Below are positions 23,528 to 32,531 of a stretch of DNA of 64,000 bases, one piece after another. A program made the position numbers and the translations under genes. The number at the start of each line of letters is the position of its first letter. Position 1 is the stretch's first letter. The notes beneath the pieces are model-generated. The model was given only the letters and a program-made list of their open reading frames with translations, was not told where the DNA came from and made no database searches. The DNA is from Candidatus Saccharimonadota bacterium (GTDB lineage Bacteria; Patescibacteriota; Saccharimonadia; Saccharimonadales; Saccharimonadaceae): positions 43,502-107,501 of the forward strand of contig JAKSSX010000002.1 of assembly GCA_024402895.1 (NCBI GenBank), in the 5' to 3' direction.

Positions 23528-26500
23528 TTATTTCTTGCCGCCCTGCTTACCGATAGTAAAGCCTGTTTCGCGTTGGATACGTGCGCCCCATTCAGCCGTA
23601 CTTTCGCCTTCTTTGCGAGGTGCAGCTTTCACAATAGTCTTCTTCTGAGCGTTCGACATCTTCGACCAATCAGACGGTTCTGGTTGCGCCTGTGAACCAA
23701 CTGAGAAACCGGTTTCTTCCTTGATTCTTGCCGCCCATTCAGCCGTGCTCTCGCCTTCTTTACGAGGAGTCGACTTAACAATTGTCTTCTTCTGAGCATC
23801 CGTCATCTTAGACCAGTCTGAAGCAGGGGTAGACGGTTCTTCGCCAGCCGGCGTATAACCCTCAGCCAATTTCTCAAGCTGCGTACGCCTTTGCTGTTCC
23901 ATACCACTAACGCCATTTTCGTTATGTAGTGCCGCATAAGCAGCAGCGCGAATATTATCATCAATAGGCTGATTAGCAAGACGCTCCATTGAAGGATCAT
24001 CCATGCCTGCCATTTGGCTAGCCGTAAGTTTACCGGTATCAATATGGTCACTCATCGCATTAACCTCTCCGCCACCTAGGTTGTTATTAGCGAACTCGTA
24101 AACTGAGCGATCTTTATTCTCGTAGGTGTCTTTATGATTATCGATAACATTTTGCGAGAATGCTTTGACGCCCTTCGTATATTGCGCCTTAGCATCGGAG
24201 TCCATAGTTTCAGCGCTCTTACCCGCGCCTGTTATAGCGCCACGAACGGCTGCGCGGCCTTTAGAGCCTTTAGCAGTAAGGACATTCGTGTATGCTTTGA
24301 TGCTATCGGTATCGCCACTTTCAATAGCTGCTTGTAGCTTCTTTCCCATACCGTCAATATCGTTAGATTCGTTACTGTTCTTAATCTTATCTTCAAGATC
24401 CGCAACGCGACGTTTTTCTTGTGCATTATTAAGGTTCGCGAGACCTTCTTTGCCGCTATATTTGCCAGCAGTCTTCATTGTGCCGAGGCTGCCCAGAGCG
24501 TCTGCGCGAACTGCATCGAGACGCATCTTGCCAGCTTTCGAGCCGGTCATAAGGTTCTGCAATTTACCACGAGTAGTGTACTTAACCTGACCATTCTTAT
24601 CCATCTTAATACCCGCTCTGCCAAGCATCTCTCTGCGCTTCATGTCGTGCGCAAAGTTACTATTGCGAATACCATGTGCGCCACGGCGCGATAGACCCCT
24701 ACCGGCGCCTGCAATAGCGCCGCTAATCTTACCCATCGAGCCCTTGATTATTCCAGGAATCATGAAGATTGGCGCAACAGATACAGCTGCTGCGGAAAGT
24801 GCAAGAGCGAAGTTTGAAGTACCGACGCCACCATTACTATTGGAAGCGAGGAGAATAGTTGAGACCATCTCACCACCATAGATCATTGCGCTACATACTG
24901 GATAGGCAATTAGGAGACCTTGGATGGCTTTAAACCATTTGTTAAATATACCCTTCGTATTAGGTAGCATATAACACAAGAAAGCACATGGTGATGCTAC
25001 TACGAGCAATACTGCCATAGCCTGTCTTACAGCGAGAATAACAAATAGGAATAAGACTGAGATTAAGATAGTAAGGAGCGTGACCAATACCGGAACAATG
25101 ATTGCGCCATTTGTAGCGAGTACTGCGCCGACGCAGATTGCCGCTACGACGGTAATAATGATACCGCCAGCAAGTCCAGCCTGAACCGTATGGCGAGTAG
25201 TATCGCCATCGAGCTTAATAGCCGCGACATTTCCTTGGACAATATTGCTTTGAATAGCCGTAAATAGGCCCTTAATTCCAGTACCAACAATGTTTGCTAT
25301 ATCAATTGCAAGCTGACAGATAATGTACGATAAGTTAATCAAGATTGCTGCAATAATCAATTTAGGCAAAATCTTCTTGATACCATAATTGTCGATACCG
25401 TAGCCAGTAAGCTGAGAGAAGATAACGACTAGGAATATGATTACGAATGCGCCGTTAGCGATACCTTGGAATGTTGCCCATGCGGTATATGTACCATTCA
25501 TCGAGCCTTCAGTTGTAAATAGGTTCGTATTAATCTTCAAGAAGCCTTCGATGAAGCCGTAAAGCCATTCAATCGTCTGCTGACCCTTATCGATAATAGG
25601 ACAGAGAATCCAGCCCATTGCTCCAGCGGAGTCGTAACAGTTCATCGCTGCTCTTGCCGCCTCGGCAGCTTCCTCTTCTTCTCTCTCATGAATGATTTCC
25701 TCATTCGTAGGCTGCAATGTTGTAAATAAGCTTGGATCAATCGAGGTTAACGTCGAGTTAGCAAGCACAGACGCGACTTCGGAGAAACTCTTCTTTTCCC
25801 AGAAGTGCATATCGCTCTTGACGCCATACACCTTATCGTTTGCATGTTTCTTCGGTTTAATGTACTTCGTTGTCATTTCGCCAGTAGCGACATCTGCGAG
25901 TTTGACCTTTGTGTATGCCGAAGTATCCATGGTCGTATCGGCAGGAAGCGAATCGTCATCTATCTTAAAGTAGTCCGTTATGTAGTATTGATACAACACG
26001 AATCTTTCTTCTTCAGTAAGTTTCAAAGCATCATATGTGCCATAGTCAGTGACATACTGGGTTGCCTTTCTAGCTTGCTCACTAGACGTTCCGTCGAGGG
26101 CAAACTTATACATACCCTCAATCTCGTCTACCTCGCGATAGAAGCCACAATATGCATCATTACCGTCTTGGCAGCGATCAACAGAACTATCATTACTAAT
26201 GTCAAACCACCACGTACTAAAACAGGCTAAATCTTCACAATAATCGAAGTGGCTCGCCTGCTGTACGATTTCGGAAAGGAGCGATTTATAGAATTCCTCC
26301 CACAATGTTTGTCCAACTATGTAGGCATGGTCCTTATTACAACCACCATCATTGCCGAACCAGCTGAAGATACCAAGACTAAGACCGCCGTTCGCCATAA
26401 TACCGAATGATGAACGCCAATATGCAGACATTGTCGCACAGTCTAGATTGACCTTATTTTTATGAATCTCGAACTGGATGATATCTGTTGAGCTGCCGAC

Positions 26501-27157
26501 GCTATCGGTCCACATCGTTTCAGACATGATATGACCTTCCTCGTCAATTTCTGTACATAGCCACTTCGAGCTTCTTTTCGAATGCTTAGGATAGCCGCTA
26601 TAACTATAGACACCCACAAATGGAACCACATATGTAAAGTCATGTTCAACGTTATAGAAGAGATATATACAGCGATTGCCCTTCTTTTTATTGAGCTCTT
26701 CTTCGTTCGTGACTTTATAGCTCATGTTTTCGAGGAAGGCACGCTTATCGCCGTTATCTGTACTATTAACTACGGTCTTACCGAGAACATTGAAGGCACC
26801 TCTAAATAGGTTATTGCTGCCAGAGTTTCCCGCATGATAGCCATCAAACAACTGCTTGCAGCTAACGTCGCTATCGTCGAGATCATTATAAATAAGTGGC
26901 AAGCCAATTTCAGTCTCACTCGTACCGCCAGTCGCCAAGTACGCGCCAAACGAGGTGTAATCTTTAACATCGAACTGGCTGCGCATATAGCCTTTGGAAT
27001 AGCAGTGATTAACGCCTTCGCCAATTGCTTTCTTATATACTGTAATTTTTGAGTATGGGGTTTCATCCGCCGCAGCTGGCAACATAAAAACTGCAACCGC
27101 AAATGCTACGCTAGCAACGCATGACATTAATAGTGTTTTCTTTAGACTTCGTTTCAT
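23528..27157 (-). CDS. VirB6/TrbL-like polytopic membrane protein of a type IV secretion-like system
   Basis: This 1209-residue protein has a signal peptide (1-31), a Cys-containing extracellular domain (about 32-530), a block of six or seven membrane helices (about 560-810), and a cytoplasmic tail of about 390 residues. The helix block includes IIFLVVIFSQLTGYGIDNYG and FNKWFKAIQGLLIAYPVC, which resemble the core of VirB6/TrbL channels and match similar large proteins of CPR bacteria. The tail is charged, low in hydrophobics, and ends in two tandem 49-residue repeats (DWSKM-AQKKTIVK-PRKEGESTAEW-ARI-ETGF). The start overlaps the stop of the 27154 gene (ATGA), so the two are coupled. No VirB4 or coupling ATPase lies in the window, so the system assignment is inferred. 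Confidence 0.65.
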   Translation of the reverse strand: MKRSLKKTLLMSCVASVAFAVAVFMLPAAADETPYSKITVYKKAIGEGVNHCYSKGYMRSQFDVKDYTSFGAYLATGGTSETEIGLPLIYNDLDDSDVSCKQLFDGYHAGNSGSNNLFRGAFNVLGKTVVNSTDNGDKRAFLENMSYKVTNEEELNKKKGNRCIYLFYNVEHDFTYVVPFVGVYSYSGYPKHSKRSSKWLCTEIDEEGHIMSETMWTDSVGSSTDIIQFEIHKNKVNLDCATMSAYWRSSFGIMANGGLSLGIFSWFGNDGGCNKDHAYIVGQTLWEEFYKSLLSEIVQQASHFDYCEDLACFSTWWFDISNDSSVDRCQDGNDAYCGFYREVDEIEGMYKFALDGTSSEQARKATQYVTDYGTYDALKLTEEERFVLYQYYITDYFKIDDDSLPADTTMDTSAYTKVKLADVATGEMTTKYIKPKKHANDKVYGVKSDMHFWEKKSFSEVASVLANSTLTSIDPSLFTTLQPTNEEIIHEREEEEAAEAARAAMNCYDSAGAMGWILCPIIDKGQQTIEWLYGFIEGFLKINTNLFTTEGSMNGTYTAWATFQGIANGAFVIIFLVVIFSQLTGYGIDNYGIKKILPKLIIAAILINLSYIICQLAIDIANIVGTGIKGLFTAIQSNIVQGNVAAIKLDGDTTRHTVQAGLAGGIIITVVAAICVGAVLATNGAIIVPVLVTLLTILISVLFLFVILAVRQAMAVLLVVASPCAFLCYMLPNTKGIFNKWFKAIQGLLIAYPVCSAMIYGGEMVSTILLASNSNGGVGTSNFALALSAAAVSVAPIFMIPGIIKGSMGKISGAIAGAGRGLSRRGAHGIRNSNFAHDMKRREMLGRAGIKMDKNGQVKYTTRGKLQNLMTGSKAGKMRLDAVRADALGSLGTMKTAGKYSGKEGLANLNNAQEKRRVADLEDKIKNSNESNDIDGMGKKLQAAIESGDTDSIKAYTNVLTAKGSKGRAAVRGAITGAGKSAETMDSDAKAQYTKGVKAFSQNVIDNHKDTYENKDRSVYEFANNNLGGGEVNAMSDHIDTGKLTASQMAGMDDPSMERLANQPIDDNIRAAAYAALHNENGVSGMEQQRRTQLEKLAEGYTPAGEEPSTPASDWSKMTDAQKKTIVKSTPRKEGESTAEWAARIKEETGFSVGSQAQPEPSDWSKMSNAQKKTIVKAAPRKEGESTAEWGARIQRETGFTIGKQGGKK
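23534..23830 (-). repeat. Two tandem 147-bp coding repeats at the 3' end of the VirB6-like gene
   Basis: The DNA around 23589 and 23736 repeats at an offset of exactly 147 bp (49 codons), with a few synonymous and conservative differences. Each unit encodes a WSKM start, KKTIVK, RKEGESTAEW and an ETGF end. Confidence 0.8.
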
Positions 27158-28227
27158 TTTTGCTTTTCTATTAACTCTTTAATCTTCCAGATATAATCTT
27201 CCATAAAGGTATATCCATAATCCAAGTATGTATCGGCGCTACTCGCAATGTTTTCGTATTCTTCCTCATTTTTAGCAAGCTCCGCTCTTGCGTCGTCGGT
27301 TGCTTTAGCGGCCATACACTCATTATGAGTCTCATAATATGTCTTTGGATCATTCGTATGAATATCTATGCATGAGCTTTGAGCATACATGTCATACTTC
27401 TCTACATACAAATAATCCCTACTCTTATATATCCCCTTGAGAGCTTCGATAAAATCATTATCGCCCTTAAAATTCTCTTTATAGTAATTGTCGATATATT
27501 CAACAGTCTTGTCGTGGCCATTCTCAATATAGTAATCGCCAATAGTTGCACGAGCTAGCGGACTAACATTTCTGTTATTATAAACAAGCCAGAAGTAGCG
27601 ATTATAGTCGAGCATTACTTCGTCTAAATACTGATTGCCGCCTTCTTTGTATTCAGAATAGAAATCTTCATATTTTTGTTTTAGCTTATCGTAGTATTCA
27701 TTATCGCTACGGCGCTTCGTATAGATAGAGTACGTGTCGGAAATAGACTCTTTCTTCTTTGGAGCCTCTTTGCTCTCCGTCTCATAGAGGAAATATTGCG
27801 CAAAGCTATAAAACTTTTCGCTAAAAGAAGCAGATAGTTTACTACTATTACTGCTGAGGATGTTGATGAAAACTACAGCTATTAAAACTACGGCTACTGC
27901 AGCAATGCCGCCGATAATAAAGAACGGCTTTTTATCTTTTTTATTATTAATAACTACCGGGGCGTTATCATTAACTGCCTTTTTGAAATATTCTGGCGCG
28001 CCATCAAAAGTAGTCGACTCTTGCGGCTTTGGCACATTATTATATTTGCGGCCTGCAAAGCCAAGGCGTGAGCGGGGCGCCTTCGCTCCTTTTTCATTAT
28101 CCGGATCAATACCGGAACTCGTAATTGCCGCACGGATCGGCTCGCCGCTTGAGCCATATTGCGCTGGATTATTCTGAGTAGAAAAATCCGCACCCCCAAA
28201 TCCGTTGCTCTTCCCATCCTCATTCAT
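27154..28227 (-). CDS. Single-pass membrane protein, probable partner of the VirB6-like protein
   Basis: The 357-residue protein has a disordered N-terminal part rich in Gly, Pro, Asn and Ser (about 1-95), one membrane segment (about 99-121, FFIIGGIAAVAVVLIAVVFI), and a helical extracellular domain with many Tyr, Lys and Glu residues and a Cys pair. I recognise no family. Its stop overlaps the ATG of the 1209-residue protein, so they are made together and probably interact. TAAAAT ends exactly 6 nt before the ATG, and there is no Shine-Dalgarno sequence, so the operon mRNA is probably leaderless. Confidence 0.65.
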   Translation of the reverse strand: MNEDGKSNGFGGADFSTQNNPAQYGSSGEPIRAAITSSGIDPDNEKGAKAPRSRLGFAGRKYNNVPKPQESTTFDGAPEYFKKAVNDNAPVVINNKKDKKPFFIIGGIAAVAVVLIAVVFINILSSNSSKLSASFSEKFYSFAQYFLYETESKEAPKKKESISDTYSIYTKRRSDNEYYDKLKQKYEDFYSEYKEGGNQYLDEVMLDYNRYFWLVYNNRNVSPLARATIGDYYIENGHDKTVEYIDNYYKENFKGDNDFIEALKGIYKSRDYLYVEKYDMYAQSSCIDIHTNDPKTYYETHNECMAAKATDDARAELAKNEEEYENIASSADTYLDYGYTFMEDYIWKIKELIEKQK

Positions 28228-28233
28228 ATCTTT

Positions 28234-28239
28234 ATTTTA
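28234..28239 (-). promoter_or_regulatory. -10 element 6 nt upstream of the 28227 start
   Basis: TAAAAT, AAAGAT and ATG follow each other on the minus strand. ATGCTTATG lies just upstream of the hexamer. Confidence 0.6.
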
Positions 28240-28265
28240 ACATAAGCATTTTGGAAAATGGCAAC

Positions 28266-28304
28266 AAAAATACCCCACCGAACGAATCCGATGGGGTATT
28301 TTTT
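28266..28304. terminator. Intrinsic terminator of the DUF11 surface protein gene
   Basis: AAAAATACCCCA and TGGGGTATTTTTT pair over a 14-base loop. It lies 54 nt past the stop of the 28358 gene. Confidence 0.85.
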
Positions 28305-28357
28305 AGTTTCCCGTCTTTTATAGCTTCTGGGAAAGCTCTAAACTTGGCGGTCAACTT

Positions 28358-30466
28358 TTAGTTTAATTTTTTGCGGCTAATGATATAGTAGCCAGCAGCG
28401 GTTGCGACGCTAGCTGCGCCGATTACGCTGGTGATAACTTCAGAAGCACCAGTCTTTGGAATTTCTGGTTCATCTGGTTCACTACAATCAATCTTGTTTA
28501 CAGTAACATCTGCAGTGTCAGACTTTTCAGTCTTAGCATCGTTATTGTACTTACCCTTAGCAACGTTGCGGAGAGTAGAATCTTTGCATTCGTCAGCTGG
28601 GGTGTTAACAGTAGCATAGAAGTAAACAGTAGCTTCAGTACCCTTAGCATAATCGCCAATGTTGATACCGTCAGCGCTTACGATGCCATCACCAAGAGTT
28701 TTACCGTTGGTGTTTGCTGCGTTATAAAGAACAGTGCTGCCCTTTACATAGCTGATACCGTTTGGAAGAATATCGCGGATAACGACGTTCTTTAGAGTAG
28801 TATTACCAGTGTTCTTGAATTGGATGCGATAGCGAACAGTGTTGCCAGCCTTAGCTGTAACATCTTCTGCCCAGGTATTGCCGCCCTTGAGCTGGACCAT
28901 CTTGTTGATAGTGAAGCCTGGGGTTTCAATTTCGCGGCAATCTTTGCCGTTTACGGAAACAACAGCGGTGTCAGACTTTTCAGTCTTAGCATCGTTATTG
29001 TACTTAGCTTTAGCAGTGTTGGTTAATTCAACCTTTTCGCAGATGTCAGCGAGAGCGCTGTTCATCGTTACGAAGAAGTAAAGGTTAACAGTCTTACCAG
29101 CTGCGACAGTACCGATATTGATACCATCAGTAGAGATAACACCATCAGCAAGCTTCTTACCATCGAGGTTAGTGCTGCCCTTTACATAGGTTTCGTTGGA
29201 TGGAAGGATATCGCGGATTACAACATTGTTAAGATCAACGTTACCGGTGTTCTTAAACTGAATGCGATATTCAACCTTATCACCAGCCTTAGCGGTGATA
29301 TTTTCGGTAAATGCATTCTCACCGAGGCGAACCTTCTTATCGAGGGTGAAGCCTTCAGTACATACCTTACCGTCAACTAGGACATCAGCGGTATCAGACT
29401 TGGTACCAGTTGCCTTACCTGCGCTAGTTTCAGCAACGTTGCGAAGTAGAGTGTTGGTACATTTGTCAGAAACACCAGCCTTGACCTTTGCGTTGAAGTA
29501 AAGGACTGCGTTTGCGCCAGCAGCATAGTCACCGATGTTAATACCGTTAGTAGAAACGAGATTATCGCTGAGAGTTACTGGGGTTGGGTGGTTAGCATTT
29601 ACGATAGTAGTAGTACCCTTGATGTACTCAAGGTTTGCAGGAAGGTTATCGCGGACAACTACGCCACTGAGAGTGGTGTTGCCAGTGTTCTTAACCTGAA
29701 TGCGATAGCGAACAGTGTCGCCAGACTTTGCTTTAACCTGTTCACTCCAGGTATCAGTACCGAGGAGTTTAACTTCCTTCTGGATGCTGAGGTTTGGAGT
29801 TTCAACTGGCTTAGCGAACTGAGCCTTAACATGGAAGGTTAGATAACCAGAGTATTTGTTACAACCAGGAATTTTACCATCCATCTGATCATAACCGAGC
29901 AATACGCCGCGGCTGTCTAGCAATTCAGTGCCAAGCTTGAAGGAGCGGAGTTTACCGTCTTTGTCAGCGTTAGCATAGGTTGCAGAACCAGCAACGTAAG
30001 CGAGGTTAAACTTTTCACCATTCTTTGATACGAAATGAGTTTCATCCCAAACTGCGGTTGGGTTTGCGTTAGAGGAAGTGATCTTACCACTAACAGTAAT
30101 CTTCGTGTTGGTCTCGGTTGGGAGAACAACAAATGCCTTTACGTTCTCTGCGACGAGGTTAAGATTTGCGCCTGCGTTGTTGTGAACATACATACGGACG
30201 ACATATTCTTTACCATCTTCAACAGTAGTCGTATCGGAAAAATAGTTATCTTGTGCGCTACCGGTCCATTTGGAAGCTGAGACGAAATAACGCTCATCAC
30301 CGATAACGTTGTTAGTAATCGAGTTAAAAGTAACGTAGCTAGCTGGTTTTTCCATCGTGAAAGTTGCACGACCGGATGGGCCCCAAGCAAAAACTACGAG
30401 TGCGCTAGCAGCAGAAACGGCAGCAACGGCGCCGAGACCAATACCAGCTTTAGTGAGTTTCTTCAT
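28358..30466 (-). CDS. Surface protein with three DUF11-type repeats and an LPXTG-like anchor
   Basis: The start at 30466 (MKKLTKAGIG) is preferred since it begins a signal peptide (about 1-30); the longer reading adds a hydrophilic stub. The 702-residue protein then has an N-terminal beta domain (about 30-245) and three tandem DUF11-like repeats (about 248-380, 385-515, 525-655), each with KAGD-VRYRIQFKNTGNTTL and VVIRDILP. The end has IPKTG near 670, a hydrophobic helix and RKKLN, which fits a sortase-type anchor. Such repeats space adhesive domains off the wall. AAAGAAAGGA lies about 12 nt upstream. Parts of the repeats are near-identical in DNA. Confidence 0.85.
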   Translation of the reverse strand: MKKLTKAGIGLGAVAAVSAASALVVFAWGPSGRATFTMEKPASYVTFNSITNNVIGDERYFVSASKWTGSAQDNYFSDTTTVEDGKEYVVRMYVHNNAGANLNLVAENVKAFVVLPTETNTKITVSGKITSSNANPTAVWDETHFVSKNGEKFNLAYVAGSATYANADKDGKLRSFKLGTELLDSRGVLLGYDQMDGKIPGCNKYSGYLTFHVKAQFAKPVETPNLSIQKEVKLLGTDTWSEQVKAKSGDTVRYRIQVKNTGNTTLSGVVVRDNLPANLEYIKGTTTIVNANHPTPVTLSDNLVSTNGINIGDYAAGANAVLYFNAKVKAGVSDKCTNTLLRNVAETSAGKATGTKSDTADVLVDGKVCTEGFTLDKKVRLGENAFTENITAKAGDKVEYRIQFKNTGNVDLNNVVIRDILPSNETYVKGSTNLDGKKLADGVISTDGINIGTVAAGKTVNLYFFVTMNSALADICEKVELTNTAKAKYNNDAKTEKSDTAVVSVNGKDCREIETPGFTINKMVQLKGGNTWAEDVTAKAGNTVRYRIQFKNTGNTTLKNVVIRDILPNGISYVKGSTVLYNAANTNGKTLGDGIVSADGINIGDYAKGTEATVYFYATVNTPADECKDSTLRNVAKGKYNNDAKTEKSDTADVTVNKIDCSEPDEPEIPKTGASEVITSVIGAASVATAAGYYIISRKKLN
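28515..29010 (-). repeat. Near-identical DNA blocks within the DUF11 repeats
   Basis: About 40 bases starting at 28515 recur at about 28972 with only a few changes, coding for KYNNDAKTEKSDTA. This points to recent repeat duplication or homogenisation. Confidence 0.65.
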
Positions 30467-30552
30467 ATATATAAATTCCTTTCTTTGAAAAATAATTCTA
30501 GAATGGAGAAAAATAATACTACTTTTCATTAGCCGGGTTGTTAAACTGCAGC

Positions 30553-30571
30553 TAGCAAATCAGATCGTTGC
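30553..30571 (+). repeat. Left copy of a 19-bp inverted repeat flanking the 30.6-32.3 kb cassette
   Basis: TAGCAAATCAGATCGTTGC on the plus strand matches 17 of 19 bases of the minus strand at 32462-32480. A second shared block, TGCTATTCACT, occurs about 80 bp further inward on both sides (30635-30645, and on the minus strand 32391-32401). Confidence 0.6.
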
Positions 30572-30592
30572 CAAACACAAATCCTGTAATCA

Positions 30593-30612
30593 GGAGGGGG
30601 TTGCCCCCCTCC
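30593..30612. other. G/C-rich hairpin 3' of the 30644 gene
   Basis: GGAGGGGG and CCCCCTCC form a strong stem with a 4-base loop. There is no following T run, so termination by the usual mechanism is doubtful; it could protect the mRNA 3' end. Confidence 0.5.
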
Positions 30613-30643
30613 AGATATAAGGTGCTATTAGTGTTGCTATTCA

Positions 30644-31753
30644 CTATTCAAAGTTCGTCACTTCACCAGTGTTCACCGGATCCCCTGCAAGAGCCGGATC
30701 AACGTCCGGCTTGTTAGGATTAGTTGGATCCGCGATATCCTCCAAAGGAGGTTGAGATGGACCAGTCTCCACATCAGTTCCCGGTGGGACAGTAGGTGTA
30801 GGTGTTACTGTAGGTTGAGTTGGTGTAGGAGTAACCACAGGCGCCTGAGGGGCTACATAAGGCTGAGTCGGTGAAACCGGCTCATCGGTCTCTGTAGTAT
30901 CAGGGTCGTGGTTTACGCGATCCGGACTATAGAAGTCATAATCCTCAGCACCAGGACGGTTCTGAGGATCATCTGCCGGATCTTTAGGCTCCGGTGTAGG
31001 TGTAGGTGTAGGTGTAGGATCTGGTTCGTCCGGAATATCTGGCACTGGCCAGTCCGGAACGTCTACAGGCTGATAACCACACTCAAGTCTGAGCTTGAGT
31101 TCAACTCTGCTACCATCCTTCAACAATATGCTGAACACTACGAAGTGTCCGCCAACGTTGTTGCTATTTCTAACAACAACACTAGGCTTATCGCCTTCGA
31201 GCTGCAGAGGCACCATATACATGGCGCTCGTATAATTGTTGAGTTCCTTAATCTCTACCTGCACGTCACTGCCACCAAGAATACCTTCGATTCTATTTAC
31301 AGCAATAGTCCAGTCACCATCTACACTGATAAATCTCAAGTGAGCAGCATCAGCTCTCTCACCTATTCTGAGACTCAATTCAGGTTGCAAAATTGGATTG
31401 TCTGGAGTGATCTGCAACTGATCTACCTCCAGAGCGATCGCTGCTGCAAGAGCAGGATCAACTTCGATACTATGGAACAAATCAGCAATGATCCATTCCA
31501 CTTCACTTGTAGCTTCGCCGTTAGCTACTGCTTCCTGAGCCGCACGCCAGCGATTGTATCCGAAATACATATCACTGTCCTTCTGAGGAATATCATCATT
31601 AGGATCAAGATTACCGTGGGCGAAATACATAATGCCTTCAGGTACATCTTCCTTAATTACGACATTTCTAATAGCGTCTCCGAAAAAGATGAATACTACT
31701 GCGAAGATTGCGATAACGGCGAGAATCGCTGCCGCAATTTTCTTTCTCTTCAT
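30644..31753 (-). CDS. Membrane-anchored surface protein with a Pro/Thr-rich tail
   Basis: GAGGGGGTAA just upstream of ATG 31753 fixes the start. The 369-residue protein has an N-terminal anchor (about 5-25), a folded extracellular region of about 200 residues with mixed alpha and beta character, and a 150-residue C-terminal tail rich in Pro, Thr and Asp with TPTPTPTPEP runs, as seen in wall-spanning regions. No sorting signal follows, so the order is reversed from LPXTG proteins: the tail reaches outward. I recognise no family. It starts 4 nt after the stop of the 31758 gene, in one operon. Its stop codon overlaps one of the inner inverted repeat blocks. Confidence 0.65.
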   Translation of the reverse strand: MKRKKIAAAILAVIAIFAVVFIFFGDAIRNVVIKEDVPEGIMYFAHGNLDPNDDIPQKDSDMYFGYNRWRAAQEAVANGEATSEVEWIIADLFHSIEVDPALAAAIALEVDQLQITPDNPILQPELSLRIGERADAAHLRFISVDGDWTIAVNRIEGILGGSDVQVEIKELNNYTSAMYMVPLQLEGDKPSVVVRNSNNVGGHFVVFSILLKDGSRVELKLRLECGYQPVDVPDWPVPDIPDEPDPTPTPTPTPEPKDPADDPQNRPGAEDYDFYSPDRVNHDPDTTETDEPVSPTQPYVAPQAPVVTPTPTQPTVTPTPTVPPGTDVETGPSQPPLEDIADPTNPNKPDVDPALAGDPVNTGEVTNFE

Positions 31754-31757
31754 TGAA

Positions 31758-32285
31758 TTACCCCCTCTTTGAACGGCCAACATAGATGTCGGCCAGTAAG
31801 AATCCGATGAGTGCGAATAAAGCTACAAATAATACTACGGCAAGGTAGTTGGTGTCAGTGCTTATTGTTGTAGTACTGAGAATATTGCCTGCCGCGTCCT
31901 TAACAACCTCATCCGTAACAGTTGCAAACCAAACTTTGGCTGCCTCCGCTCTTGTGATAAACCAGCCACCAAGGCCGGACAAGAAAGTAATAAGGCACAC
32001 AATCAGCCACTCAAGACCATCATGCTTAGCCTCCTTACCAGACTCATCAATCTTTCTTCCGAGATTCTTCTCCAGGCGATCAGCCTGTCTGTCGGTATTC
32101 TCGTTGATGACTGCAACACCCTGATTGATAGTGCTGTTCGTCATCTCGAAACCTGCGCTCATGCCCTGAGCAACTTTGTCAATTGCCTCGAGCTGAGTAG
32201 CTGCTGCCTGGTTAACAGTACTGTTTACAGTTGATACTGCTGAATTTGTGATTCCTAATAAATCTTCAATATTATTCTTTTTCAT
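31758..32285 (-). CDS. Two-helix membrane protein with a coiled-coil N-terminus, unknown function
   Basis: GAGGAG 8 nt upstream supports ATG 32285. The 175-residue protein has an N-terminal helical part (about 1-90) with heptad-like Val/Ile/Asn repeats (ITNSAVSTVNSTVNQ and INQGVAVINENTDRQ), a membrane helix at about 92-110, an outside loop, and a second helix at about 148-168 with a basic end. I recognise no family; the repeated NS-VN pattern resembles tail or coiled-coil linkers but that is weak. It is first in an operon with the 30644 surface protein, behind a leader of about 240 nt that contains an attenuator-like structure. Confidence 0.6.
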   Translation of the reverse strand: MKKNNIEDLLGITNSAVSTVNSTVNQAAATQLEAIDKVAQGMSAGFEMTNSTINQGVAVINENTDRQADRLEKNLGRKIDESGKEAKHDGLEWLIVCLITFLSGLGGWFITRAEAAKVWFATVTDEVVKDAAGNILSTTTISTDTNYLAVVLFVALFALIGFLLADIYVGRSKRG

Positions 32286-32339
32286 TGTCTTTCTCCTCTT
32301 TTCTTCGAGATATTTTATTTATTTGTTCTATATATAAAA

Positions 32340-32378
32340 CGCCCCGTTAACCCAGGGGCGGAAGTAATTGGGCCCCTG
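32340..32378 (-). promoter_or_regulatory. Candidate transcription attenuator upstream of the 32285 operon
   Basis: On the minus strand CGCCCC (32360-32355) pairs with GGGGCG (32345-32340) and is followed by TTTTATATA, a terminator form. The same strand at 32359-32353 (GCCCCTG) can instead pair with CAGGGGC at 32378-32372, forming a 7-bp antiterminator. The two helices cannot coexist. The stop codon of a 54-codon frame (32347-32511) lies in the terminator loop. Function is inferred from base pairing. Confidence 0.5.
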
Positions 32379-32511
32379 TTATGAGGAAAAAGTGAATAGC
32401 AGTTAGTAGTGGGAAGTTACATAGCGAATAACTTAACACTAGCTGTACTAATTTATGTACAGCAATGATCTGATTTGTTAACTTTACGCTTCTTGCTAAA
32501 GCTTTTCGCAT
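32347..32511 (-). CDS. Possible 54-residue leader peptide of the 32285 operon
   Basis: The ATG at 32511 lies about 14 nt after the predicted transcript start and opens a 54-codon frame that begins MRKALARSVKLTNQII. It is rich in Leu (12) with runs of LL, and ends PPLG followed by TAA inside the attenuator loop. The upstream region has only GAAG as a weak ribosome site. A partly similar frame (NQIVAKHK) lies on the plus strand at 30489-30617, in the opposite flank of the cassette, but has no ATG. A chance open frame cannot be excluded. Confidence 0.35.
   Translation of the reverse strand: MRKALARSVKLTNQIIAVHKLVQLVLSYSLCNFPLLTAIHFFLITGAQLLPPLG
32443..32463. other. Perfect hairpin in the leader of the 32285 operon
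   Basis: GCTGTAC and GTACAGC form a 7-bp stem around an 8-base loop. It begins inside the right inverted repeat block. Confidence 0.6.
32462..32480 (-). repeat. Right copy of the 19-bp inverted repeat flanking the cassette
   Basis: TAACAAATCAGATCATTGC on the minus strand, 17 of 19 identical to the plus strand at 30553. The two copies face each other across 1.93 kb that holds the 30644 and 31758 genes. Confidence 0.6.
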
Positions 32512-32531
32512 CTTCGCAATTAGCTGGATTC

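Noticed and set aside
30593..30612. The GGAGGGGG/CCCCCTCC hairpin as an intrinsic terminator
   Set aside because: No T run follows on either strand, so it is listed only as a hairpin.
30908..31756. 282-codon open frame on the plus strand opposite the 31753 gene
   Set aside because: Antisense to a gene with a good ribosome site, signal anchor and operon context; the product looks like a shadow of the Pro/Thr-rich tail (Arg/Cys-rich runs).
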